DNA of 11,641 bases, taken from assembly GCA_913056375.1 (NCBI GenBank), contig CAJXNF010000050.1, forward strand, positions 1 to 11,641, given 5' to 3'. Position 1 is the first letter of the stretch, and every line of letters begins with the position of its first letter. This document shows positions 6,684 to 11,641 of the stretch, piece after piece. This stretch comes from an uncultured Pseudomonadota bacterium (GTDB taxonomy: Bacteria; SAR324; NAC60-12). Below the pieces are notes generated by a model. It was not told the origin of the DNA, did not search any database, and saw only the letters and a program-made list of their open reading frames with translations. The position numbers and the translations under genes are program-made.

Positions 6684-6710
6684 TCCCTTGCCTCGCAACG
6701 GCTTTGAAAA

Positions 6711-6760
6711 TGGAGCCAAGGAGACTCGAACTCCTGACCCCCTGCATGCCATGCAGGTGC
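6711..6760 (-). other. attP core: 3' part of tRNA-Ala(GGC)
   Basis: Read on the minus strand this is the last 50 nt of a tRNA-Ala. It has a CCTGC/GCAGG anticodon stem with loop ATGGCAT (anticodon GGC), a 5-nt variable loop GGGTC, a T arm AGGAG-TTCGAGT-CTCCT, the 3' acceptor strand TGGCTCC and discriminator A. No D arm or 5' acceptor strand matches upstream, so it is not a functional tRNA by itself. A truncated tRNA 3' end next to an integrase gene is the classic signature of a phage attachment site that rebuilds the host tRNA after integration. The predicted target is the host tRNA-Ala(GGC) gene. Confidence 0.85.
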
Positions 6761-6839
6761 TTTCCCTTGCAAGAGAATGGATCTCATTGAGACTCTGCTA
6801 GTTACTTTGCCTCTAGCGCTGAAGACCCAAAAAGCTTAA

Positions 6840-6851
6840 ACAGAATTCTGT
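6840..6851. promoter_or_regulatory. Perfect 12-bp palindrome
   Basis: ACAGAATTCTGT is an exact palindrome in the non-coding stretch between the attP core and the DUF4278-like gene. Its centre is 26 bp from that of the next palindrome. It is a candidate dimeric repressor site. Confidence 0.4.
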
Positions 6852-6863
6852 ATCGATGCAAAC

Positions 6864-6879
6864 AGTAGCAATTGCTACT
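6864..6879. promoter_or_regulatory. Perfect 16-bp palindrome, operator candidate
   Basis: AGTAGCAATTGCTACT is an exact 16-bp palindrome without spacer, 68-83 bp upstream of the preferred ATG of the DUF4278-like gene. Perfect palindromes of this length are uncommon by chance and typical of dimeric regulator operators. Which protein binds cannot be seen; the window contains only an AbrB-like candidate. Confidence 0.5.
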
Positions 6880-6947
6880 AAACTGGGGTTACGTTGAGCC
6901 GAAAGGCTGCAGTTCACGCTCACCAGGCAACGGGGGTGAGTTCTCTG

Positions 6948-7079
6948 ATGGAGCGATCCATGAACGTGCTCGAAATGATCCGTCGTAAGCAAGTCCGCGA
7001 AGAGCGGCTCCAAGCTGCCCGTAAGGTCTCCCTCTGCTACAGAGGCGTGATCTATGAGCGGTTTATCAAGGCCAACTGA
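6948..7079 (+). CDS. Small DUF4278-like protein (43 aa)
   Basis: The C-terminal part LCYRGVIYERF matches the short YRGV.Y motif that characterises DUF4278, a small domain common in cyanobacteria and their phages; its function is unknown. The preferred start is ATG 6948, because GGGTGAG (6934-6940) forms a plausible ribosome binding site seven bases upstream. The frame extends to a TTG at 6894 (61 aa), but the added residues look less protein-like. The central region (MIRRKQVREERLQAARK) is a very basic amphipathic helix. Two palindromes lie upstream and could control it. Confidence 0.6.
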   Translation: MERSMNVLEMIRRKQVREERLQAARKVSLCYRGVIYERFIKAN

Positions 7080-7093
7080 TCAAGCCCATTGGT

Positions 7094-7125
7094 ACATTTG
7101 AGTGTCAAAAGTGGCATTCAAATGT
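7094..7125 (+). promoter_or_regulatory. Inverted repeat / RNA hairpin in the leader of the DUF3310 gene
   Basis: ACATTTGAGTG (7094-7104) pairs with CATTCAAATGT (7115-7125), 11 bp with one G-U pair, around a 10-nt loop. The ATG at 7122, one candidate start of the next gene, is buried in the 3' arm. It may be an operator or an RNA element hiding the start codon; the following TTT is too short for a good terminator. Confidence 0.4.
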
Positions 7126-7442
7126 TTATCCCAAACGAAGATTTAGAGAGCCCGGACCTTTTGGTTACGGGCCTTTCTTTTGAGCCGGATAAGGTGGCTA
7201 ACCCGTCTCACTACAATCAAGGTGCGTCTCCATATGACATGGCTAGAAGCATGTATGGAGCCGAAGGTTTACTGAAGTTTGTAACAGTAAACGCTGTAAA
7301 ATATGTGAGTCGTTACCCTCATAAACACAAGGGTAATCCTGATCAGCAATTATCTGATCTGGTGAAAGCTCGACAGAGCCTAGACACAGCTATAGAGCTG
7401 CATAAAGAAATTTACGGCAACGACATCGTCCGCCATGGGTGA
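7122..7442 (+). CDS. DUF3310 family phage protein
   Basis: Carries a DUF3310 domain, a short helical domain widespread in phages and of unknown function, sometimes annotated as a nucleotide kinase. It is visible from NPSHYNQG through SPYDMARSMYGAEGLLKFVTVNAVKYVSRYPHKH to DLVKARQSLDTAIEL. Three starts are possible: TTG 7089, ATG 7122 (106 aa, used here) and GTG 7194 (82 aa, just before the NPSHY motif). The DNA between 7150 and 7181 looks like an intrinsic terminator. This raises the possibility that 7122-7193 is leader and not coding, with GTG 7194 as the true start. The 3' end overlaps the next gene by 8 bases. Confidence 0.85.
   Translation: MFIPNEDLESPDLLVTGLSFEPDKVANPSHYNQGASPYDMARSMYGAEGLLKFVTVNAVKYVSRYPHKHKGNPDQQLSDLVKARQSLDTAIELHKEIYGNDIVRHG
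7150..7181 (+). terminator. Terminator-like hairpin near the 5' end of the DUF3310 gene
   Basis: GCCCG (7150-7154) pairs with CGGGC (7168-7172), with an inner ACC/GGT pairing around a TTTT loop, followed by CTTTCTTTT. This is the usual form of a phage intrinsic terminator. It could end the transcript of the DUF4278-like gene, or act as an attenuator together with the hairpin at 7094-7125. Confidence 0.5.
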
Positions 7443-7632
7443 AAAGGTAAAGTACGTCAGATTCCGCTTTACAGGTACTCTCGAAGATCTAAATGAGATC
7501 CGGGAAGAAGTGGAAGAGGTCATGAAATCCCATGGTTGGAAGCGAGGATTTTCAGAAATGGCTCCGTTAGAAGCCAACCCTGATATCTACGCGCTTGCAA
7601 CAGGATGGAAGCGTTTTAAAGACGAAGGTTAA
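7435..7632 (+). CDS. Small hypothetical protein (65 aa)
   Basis: Not recognised. Its ATG lies inside the end of the DUF3310 gene (8-base overlap, ATGGGTGA), so translation is probably coupled. The sequence has an alpha/beta pattern: a strand (KVKYVRFRFTGT), an acidic helix (LEDLNEIREEVEEVMKSHG), then WKRGFSEMAPLEANPDIYALATGWKRF. The stop TAA shares its bases with the stop of the convergent 50-aa gene. Confidence 0.72.
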   Translation: MGEKVKYVRFRFTGTLEDLNEIREEVEEVMKSHGWKRGFSEMAPLEANPDIYALATGWKRFKDEG

Positions 7633-7640
7633 CGTTTACC
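7627..7640. other. Convergent gene junction with interlocked stop codons
   Basis: GGTTAACGTTTACC is palindromic except for one mismatched pair. Within it the plus-strand stop TAA (7630-7632) and the minus-strand stop TAA (7631-7629) share a TTAA. This marks the boundary between the rightward early genes and the leftward late operon. No clear terminator with a U-tract is seen. Confidence 0.45.
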
Positions 7641-7781
7641 CTGACCTCTATAAACCTTTCGATTACTAGAACGTTTAGTCCGGCCAGAGAATTTCTGCGA
7701 CCGGACTCTACGTCCATCACCAATACGGGTCCGCTTGGGGGAACCGCTAACAAAGTCGATTCCTGAAATACTTTTTGCCAT
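7629..7781 (-). CDS. Small basic protein (50 aa)
   Basis: A 50-residue, very basic protein that starts MAKSISGIDFVSGSPKRTR, continues IGDGRRVRSQKFSGRT and ends KRSSNRKVYRGQGKR. It is poor in hydrophobic residues and rich in Arg, Lys, Ser and Gly, so it is likely disordered and nucleic-acid binding. I associate small proteins of the form MAKS..G..FVSGSPK(R/K)T with cyanophages, but no function is known to me. It is the last gene of the leftward operon, 8 bases after the stop of the 56-aa gene. Its coding DNA contains a long inverted repeat (7677-7707). Confidence 0.72.
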   Translation of the reverse strand: MAKSISGIDFVSGSPKRTRIGDGRRVRSQKFSGRTKRSSNRKVYRGQGKR

Positions 7782-7789
7782 TTTTGTAG

Positions 7790-7960
7790 TTAAGCCTCAA
7801 TCTCTAAGCAATGAGGCGAAGTTTTTGATTTAAAGATTTCGTGGATTTCTTCCCGCTGTTGGTGATAACGAGGTTGTTGAAAGTAGGGATCGGCATACAG
7901 ACGCTCAACAGCGCCGTAATACTGAGCACAACTTAAAGACCAAGCGAGAAAAAATTCCAT
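7790..7960 (-). CDS. Small hypothetical protein (56 aa)
   Basis: Not recognised. The ATG follows the endolysin stop after two bases, so it is cotranslated or coupled. The N-terminal segment MEFFLAWSLSCAQYYGAVERLY is hydrophobic and could be a short membrane or signal-like segment with a Cys at residue 11; a lipobox is not convincing. The rest (FQQPRYHQQREEIHEIFKS) is polar and helical. Its place immediately after the endolysin makes a lysis accessory role, for example spanin-like, conceivable but unproven. Confidence 0.65.
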   Translation of the reverse strand: MEFFLAWSLSCAQYYGAVERLYADPYFQQPRYHQQREEIHEIFKSKTSPHCLEIEA

Positions 7961-7962
7961 AG

Positions 7963-9129
7963 CTATTTAATCATGATTCCCCAACCGGAGCCCTCACCTT
8001 CTACAGTCCAACGAGGAAGAATATCGTCGTAGGTATAAGTGATGTGATCACCATTCTTGTTCCAGGTGTAGCCACCGTTGGGGTCTAATTGACCCATAGG
8101 ATCACAAACGATGAGACCATTCTCATTAAACCCAACAACTGTCAACCAATGACCACCACCTGTAGGTGCTGATTTAGGCCCGTTATGAAGGATGCCGATA
8201 GGAACCGGATATCCTTTTTTGAGCTGTAATTTGATGTCGGCAAGATCAAGGTTTTGTCGGAACTCAGCATCCAAGCCGAAGCTTTCTAAGGCGTAGAGTT
8301 GCGCATAAGGATCAGTGGTGTCACCGTACTCATTCACCTTTTGCAGGTAAAAATCATCCTTATGACCCTGCAAAACACCAGGGCAGAGATAATCAAGGGC
8401 CATAGCGCAAGAGCTTGAGAAACACATGCGAAAACCTTGATCTGTATCCGAATCAATCTGCGAAAGATAAGGAACGTTCAGATTGACGTTTAACCCATCT
8501 TGAGCAGCCGGTGCTTGGCTGTATTGATCCATAAGATCAATAAGCTTGTCCGAATAATCAGGGTCTGTAGCGTACCCTTCCTTTACAAGAAGGCGAGCAG
8601 CTTCATCGCGGTTAGATGCCCTGTTAATGCCTTTGTAATTGCCGTAGTCCTTGTACCAACGGTTTACAACGTAATTGGCAGCTTCATCGATACTGGCGAA
8701 GTTTTTGAACCAAGCACAAGTGGTAACCCATTGGCCGTTGAGAAACTCTTTGGTTTCTTTACGCGTGCAGTGGGTTTCAGGACGACGACCGCCACCTTTC
8801 ACACCCCAATAGTTCCATTTACCGGAGGGGTACTTACCAAAACCGCTTTCAAGCGCCCATTGAGCAGCTAAAAGCTCAGGAAACTTAGCACCAGCGTTGC
8901 GACCTGCAGCAGTGATTCCACCCCAAGTGTTGTCGACCTTCTCAGCTACAGGAGGGGATTCAAGAGGTGCGCGAAAAAGCTTCACCCATTGAGCCTGATC
9001 ACAAAGGAGCGATGGATCGGTCTCCTCAATATCGTCCTGAAGCCGCAGAACCGCAGCCACATGCTGCTGATTAGTCGGATCGTAATAGCGGAAAAAATCA
9101 GCGAGTTTCCCCGTTGGGAAGATCGTCAT
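7963..9129 (-). CDS. Two-domain endolysin: glucosaminidase plus C39-like cysteine peptidase
   Basis: Probable cell-wall hydrolase for host lysis. Residues about 65-205 form a glucosaminidase (FlgJ/LytD type) domain with QWALESGFGKYPSGKWNYWG, the catalytic Glu being residue 94, followed by FKNFASIDEAANYVVNRW. A linker (SQAPAAQ) leads to residues 215-388, a papain-like peptidase of C39 type: Gln224 of the oxyanion hole (VPYLSQ), nucleophile Cys236 (RMCFSSSCAMAL), His327 (GGGHWLTVVGF) and Asp343 (VCDPMGQ). No signal peptide is seen, so export would rely on a holin. The ATG at 9129 overlaps the preceding frame by 32 bases. The N-terminal 60 residues are of unknown role. The domain pair is clear; cleavage specificity is inferred. 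Confidence 0.88.
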   Translation of the reverse strand: MTIFPTGKLADFFRYYDPTNQQHVAAVLRLQDDIEETDPSLLCDQAQWVKLFRAPLESPPVAEKVDNTWGGITAAGRNAGAKFPELLAAQWALESGFGKYPSGKWNYWGVKGGGRRPETHCTRKETKEFLNGQWVTTCAWFKNFASIDEAANYVVNRWYKDYGNYKGINRASNRDEAARLLVKEGYATDPDYSDKLIDLMDQYSQAPAAQDGLNVNLNVPYLSQIDSDTDQGFRMCFSSSCAMALDYLCPGVLQGHKDDFYLQKVNEYGDTTDPYAQLYALESFGLDAEFRQNLDLADIKLQLKKGYPVPIGILHNGPKSAPTGGGHWLTVVGFNENGLIVCDPMGQLDPNGGYTWNKNGDHITYTYDDILPRWTVEGEGSGWGIMIK

Positions 9130-9388
9130 CGTCTACAAAATCGTATTTGGATTGCAGGGCACCTCCCAATAGACGTTGCGCTTCCGATCCATCTGGGGGA
9201 TGTTCGATAAAGCGTGGCTGTGGTTTAGGTGCGTCAGGCTGGCTCTCTAACCAGGCTTGTTCTGCCTGCGTAATCTTTGACGGCAGTGTCTTATAAAACT
9301 TCTGCGCACGAATCATCCGGCGAATGTCTTCCCAGACAGACCGTGAGTGATAAGTCCATAGAAACTTACCGTCAGGCGGCCAATTTAC
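9098..9388 (-). CDS. Downstream part of a probable frameshift fusion; hypothetical protein
   Basis: This frame has no ATG, GTG or TTG in its first 24 codons, yet that stretch reads like protein (VNWPPDGKFLWTYHSRSVWE followed by DIRR). It begins exactly in the -1 frame at the A AAA AAG site that ends the 50-aa membrane protein gene. Frameshifting would add 96 residues to that protein, giving 146. The later part contains IRAQKFYKTLPSKITQAEQAW, a Pro-rich segment (DAPKPQPRFIEHPPDG) and an acidic end (DFVDDDDLPNGETR). ATG 9316, preceded by GGGAAG at 11 bases, could start an independent 72-aa protein. Function is not recognised; position is just before the endolysin. An indel in the six-A run of the assembly is an alternative explanation. 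Confidence 0.62.
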   Translation of the reverse strand, partial: VNWPPDGKFLWTYHSRSVWEDIRRMIRAQKFYKTLPSKITQAEQAWLESQPDAPKPQPRFIEHPPDGSEAQRLLGGALQSKYDFVDDDDLPNGETR

Positions 9389-9537
9389 TTTTTTCGGTCT
9401 TTCAGCAGGGCTGACAGTGCAGCGCTGGCAAGCTGAAACATCGAATTTGATTTGACCTTTTCGTTAGGGATGAGGGCCAGAATCTCAGAAACAGCGGCAA
9501 GCACTACCCAAAAAATGGGGGATTCAATGATACCCAT
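9385..9537 (-). CDS. Small membrane protein, holin-like (50 aa)
   Basis: A 50-residue protein with one hydrophobic segment (residues 5-23, ESPIFWVVLAAVSEILALI). It continues PNEKVKSNSMFQL and a short amphipathic helix (ASAALSALLK), ending in the charged DRKK. Its size and its place before the endolysin suggest a small holin or holin partner. I associate proteins with ESP(I/F)FW at the N-terminus with cyanophage lysis regions, without a search. The stop TAA directly follows a canonical slippery heptamer, so some ribosomes may continue into the -1 frame. ATG 9537 is the start; the coiled-coil protein gene ends 11 bases upstream. Confidence 0.72.
   Translation of the reverse strand: MGIIESPIFWVVLAAVSEILALIPNEKVKSNSMFQLASAALSALLKDRKK
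9388..9394 (-). promoter_or_regulatory. Candidate -1 ribosomal frameshift site A AAA AAG
   Basis: In the zero frame of the 50-aa gene the codons are CGA AAA AAG TAA, so the heptamer A AAA AAG is in the correct X XXY YYZ phase; it is the same heptamer used in E. coli dnaX. A weak hairpin, GCCG-CCTGA-CGGT, begins seven bases downstream. No strong upstream Shine-Dalgarno-like stimulator is seen. Confidence 0.6.
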
Positions 9538-9548
9538 ATCAAGTAAAA

Positions 9549-9830
9549 CTACTTTGCGTTTTTATTGTACCCGATCAAAATTTGGTCCAACTTATAATCC
9601 ATTCGATCGATCCGGTCATCAAGACGTTTAAGGATCATACTGAGATCGTCCTTGTCGACATAGTCCTTAGCAAGGCGCAATTCAATAGTATCCATGCGCT
9701 GATCGACAAGTGTAATGTGGTCGGCGTGACGCTTATCAATAGATTCAAATTTGCGGCCAAGTGTAAGAAATGCCGAAGCAGCTCCACCTACCACACTGAG
9801 CACTAAGCTCAGCGGAAGTACAGGTTCCAC
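9549..9830 (-). CDS. Membrane-anchored coiled-coil protein (93 aa)
   Basis: Starts with GTG 9830. Residues 4-25 (VLPLSLVLSVVGGAASAFLT) form one membrane anchor. The remaining residues 28-88 are a long charged helix with heptad-like spacing (KFESIDKRHADHITLVDQRM, then TIELRLAKDY and LKRLDDRIDRMDYKLDQIL). Topology, N-anchor plus periplasmic or cytoplasmic coiled coil, resembles i-spanins and several small lysis or tail-associated proteins. The context between the tail-fibre genes and the holin-like gene fits a lysis role, but no specific family is recognised. Confidence 0.75.
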   Translation of the reverse strand: MEPVLPLSLVLSVVGGAASAFLTLGRKFESIDKRHADHITLVDQRMDTIELRLAKDYVDKDDLSMILKRLDDRIDRMDYKLDQILIGYNKNAK

Positions 9831-9864
9831 GCTATAAAAGTGCTCTTTTACCTAATATAAATGA

Positions 9865-10287
9865 CTACTCAAGGTCAAGAGCTGTCTTGATTTCACCTGT
9901 TGTAGAGGCGGCATCAATTTGATCTTGGATTGTGGCGTATTTGGCGCGGATTTCTACGCGAGCAGCTTCTGCTTCGTCGGCATCACTACCTGGAATCTGT
10001 TTGGCAATTACATCATCATAAGGTGCAAATTCTTCTGCCCGTTTCGCACGGCGATATTCATGACCAATCTCCTTGGATTTAGTCAGGTCTTCAGTAATAG
10101 TAGAACCTGTGCATACCCATGCATCACGGAATGTCCGGTCTGAAGGAATAGCATCGTCATCAACAATCTCGTAGCTGAGACCATCAGGAATGACCGTTTT
10201 GACCAACTCATCAATCGGGACTTCACCGGTCGGATGGACAACGGCCAAATTATTTTCGTCCGGATCGAAATAAACAATTTTTGACAC
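9865..10287 (-). CDS. Hypothetical tail-fibre-associated protein (140 aa)
   Basis: Starts at GTG 10287, overlapping the tail-fibre stop by one base (TAGTG), a sign of translational coupling. The N-terminal half (MSKIVYFDPDENNLAVVHPT, later EIVDDDAIPSDRTFRDAWV) resembles the N-terminal segment of small phage proteins encoded after tail fibres. The C-terminal half is a long Ala/Glu-rich helix (KEIGHEYRRAKRAEEFAPYDD, then DADEAEAARVEIRAKYATIQ). Proteins of this layout are often tail-fibre assembly chaperones (DUF4376-like) or minor virion components. The function is inferred from position and general form. It is soluble, with no membrane segment. Confidence 0.72.
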   Translation of the reverse strand: MSKIVYFDPDENNLAVVHPTGEVPIDELVKTVIPDGLSYEIVDDDAIPSDRTFRDAWVCTGSTITEDLTKSKEIGHEYRRAKRAEEFAPYDDVIAKQIPGSDADEAEAARVEIRAKYATIQDQIDAASTTGEIKTALDLE

Positions 10288-11641
10288 TAGGTGCCTCCAA
10301 AGACAACAACAGAAACCTCAATGGCATCATAAAAACCACTTGTAGCTAGGTTTGTACACCTAACTCCCACATAACTGGTGTTAGCGCTTTCGCGCCTTAT
10401 GGTTGGACTCACGGCACCTGAACCACCACCAGTGTCATACTTACCACCGGCCACCGAGCAGTAATTGTTATTGGACATTGCAGTTGTAAAGTTGGCTCGA
10501 TACCTTCCAACTCCACCGTCTGTAATTGAACTAATGTTGTAAGAATCTCGAATGGTCACTGTCCCTTGGCCATTGAAATTTACCCAAGCTGTAGCCAGTT
10601 GGTCAGTCGATCCAGTCAGTCCTCCACTGCTGGGAGTCTGCCATTGACAGTCGAAATCGCTAGTACCTACTTTCGTAAGAACCTGAGCTGTAGAACCTCC
10701 CTGAGGGAGTGTTCCTATGCTTGTCCAATGGGCGTCGTAATTATAAGCAGAGGTTTTCTTAAGAAACTGTCCTTGTGATCCACCGCTAGGCAAGAAACCT
10801 TTGTATGTCCAGGCTGAATCGAAATCGGTTGCAGACTGCTTTTCTAAAACATAGCCGTAAGTACCTCCAGTCGGCACAAACCCTTTTGTCGACCATAAAG
10901 TGTCGTAATCGGTGCTGGTATGTTTAAGAAGAACTTGATTGGCTGAACCGCCAGAAGGAACGCCAGCTCCCGTGGCACCTGTTGCCCCAGTAGGCCCAGT
11001 TGGACCGGTAGCGCCATCAGCCCCGTCTGCTCCATCTGCACCGGCAGGGCCGGTAGCCCCTGTCGCACCACGGGGGATTGTGAAATCAAAGGTTGCTGCA
11101 GAGCTGCTACCGCTATTGGTGACAGTCGCGTTAGAACCAGCTGCTCCAGTTGTGACTGTTCCAACTGAGATTGTTGCGGCGGCTCCGTCACTGCCGTCCG
11201 CGCCATCAGCACCTGCTGCACCAGTAGCCCCGGTCGGACCAGTAGCTCCTGTCGCCCCTCTCGGGATACTGAAGTCGAATGTGGCAGCAGAGCTGGTGCC
11301 GCTGTTAGTAACCGTGGCGCTGGAACCAGCTGCTCCAGTTGTGACTGTTCCGACAGAGATCGTTGCCGCAGCACCATCCGCACCATCAGCTCCAGCAGCA
11401 CCGGTAGCTCCCGTGGCACCTGTAGCGCCTGTAGCACCGCGAGGAATACTGAAATCAAATGTGGCGGCTGAGGATGTGCCGCTATTGGTCACAGAAGCAG
11501 AAGATCCTGCAGCACCTGTCGTGACCGTACCTACAGAGATTGTGGCAGCAGCTCCATCTGCACCGTCTTGACCGTCAGCTCCTGCAGCGCCTGTGGCTCC
11601 GGTTGCGCCTGTAGCACCCGTAGGACCAGTTGCTCCTTGGG
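10287..11641 (-). CDS. Collagen-like tail fibre protein, 5' end outside the window
   Basis: A receptor-binding fibre subunit, reading right to left; 451 codons plus a partial one are visible and the frame stays open to the window edge. The order of regions is: (1) collagen-like Gly-X-Y tracts (GATGPTGATGAAGADGADG type) alternating with a conserved block of form ATISVGTVTTGAAGS followed by VTNSG.SSAATFDF.IPRG, in modules of about 60-63 residues; (2) four tandem 28-residue repeats with GG......L.K.S..D.D..W; (3) a C-terminal globular tip (AWVNFNGQGTVTIRDSYNIS ... VEVSVVVFGGT-like end) as found in trimeric phage fibres. The protein should form a trimer, with the tip touching the host. Tail fibre is well supported; the receptor is unknown. 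Confidence 0.88.
   Translation of the reverse strand, partial: QGATGPTGATGATGATGAAGADGQDGADGAAATISVGTVTTGAAGSSASVTNSGTSSAATFDFSIPRGATGATGATGATGAAGADGADGAAATISVGTVTTGAAGSSATVTNSGTSSAATFDFSIPRGATGATGPTGATGAAGADGADGSDGAAATISVGTVTTGAAGSNATVTNSGSSSAATFDFTIPRGATGATGPAGADGADGADGATGPTGPTGATGATGAGVPSGGSANQVLLKHTSTDYDTLWSTKGFVPTGGTYGYVLEKQSATDFDSAWTYKGFLPSGGSQGQFLKKTSAYNYDAHWTSIGTLPQGGSTAQVLTKVGTSDFDCQWQTPSSGGLTGSTDQLATAWVNFNGQGTVTIRDSYNISSITDGGVGRYRANFTTAMSNNNYCSVAGGKYDTGGGSGAVSPTIRRESANTSYVGVRCTNLATSGFYDAIEVSVVVFGGT
10632..10967 (-). repeat. Four tandem 28-residue (84-bp) repeats in the tail fibre
   Basis: Units at 10967-10884, 10883-10800, 10799-10716 and 10715-10632 share the pattern (A/G)(G/F/T)(V/L)P.GG....(V/F)L.K...(D/N)(Y/F)D..W. 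Each has 28 codons with no gap between units. They probably form a regular beta shaft or small adaptor domains next to the fibre tip. Confidence 0.85.
10968..11641 (-). repeat. Large collagen-like modules in the tail fibre, about 180-189 bp
   Basis: The segment encoding GTVTTGAA recurs at about 11149, 11338 and 11518, giving periods of 189 and 180 bp; the 9-bp difference lies in the Gly-X-Y tract. DNA identity between modules is high in parts. At least three modules are visible and the series continues to the window edge. Confidence 0.8.

Noticed and set aside
6711..6800. A complete, functional tRNA-Ala gene
   Set aside because: Only the anticodon arm, T arm and 3' acceptor strand are present; no D arm or 5' acceptor strand is found upstream.
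8500..8871. A 123-codon plus-strand frame inside the endolysin
   Set aside because: Shadow of the endolysin, whose two catalytic domains are clear on the other strand.
10939..11571. A 210-codon plus-strand frame rich in Ala-Pro-Val
   Set aside because: It is the antisense shadow of the Gly-X-Y repeats of the tail fibre; the minus-strand frame has clear fibre domains.
10632..11641. CRISPR-like regular repeats
   Set aside because: The repeats are in-frame protein modules with codon-level variation and no unique spacers.

Overview
The window looks like part of a temperate or temperate-derived tailed phage, most likely a cyanophage of marine Synechococcus or a related picocyanobacterium. It combines a family A DNA polymerase, a dCTP deaminase-type enzyme, a cobalamin-dependent (class II) ribonucleotide reductase, a tyrosine integrase beside a half-tRNA sequence, a muralytic enzyme and a collagen-like tail fibre. 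Many very small genes of the kind common in cyanophages lie between them. The host assignment is an inference from family resemblance; no search was run.

Left part (1-4942, mostly + strand) is the nucleotide and replication module. It holds the 3' part of polA, a 56-aa gene, dcd, and a block of four tiny genes in mixed orientation (53 aa +, 65 aa AbrB-like -, 50 aa +, 57 aa -). Next come the 784-aa RTPR-type ribonucleotide reductase, started at TTG, and a 61-aa gene. Reductase and deaminase would turn host ribonucleotides into dNTPs for the phage polymerase.

Middle part (4920-7632) is the integration and early-control region. A three-helix, holin-like membrane protein (-) and a 48-aa gene (+) diverge from a perfect 10-bp inverted repeat. 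The integrase (-) follows. Upstream of it lie short repeats, a strong intrinsic terminator on the minus strand, and a 50-nt copy of the 3' part of tRNA-Ala(GGC) that is the probable attP core. Two perfect palindromes (12 and 16 bp) precede a small DUF4278-like gene. A DUF3310 gene with a two-hairpin leader and a 65-aa gene close this section.

Right part (7629-11641, all - strand) is the late tail-fibre and lysis module, transcribed right to left: tail fibre (5' end outside the window), a 140-aa protein, a membrane-anchored coiled-coil protein, a 50-aa holin-like membrane protein, a reading frame without its own start over its first 24 codons, a two-domain endolysin, and two small proteins. 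The 50-aa gene ends in A AAA AAG TAA. A -1 shift there continues directly into the start-less frame, which suggests a programmed -1 ribosomal frameshift giving a 146-aa fusion. This is the most notable observation in the window; the attP, terminator and integrase arrangement is second.
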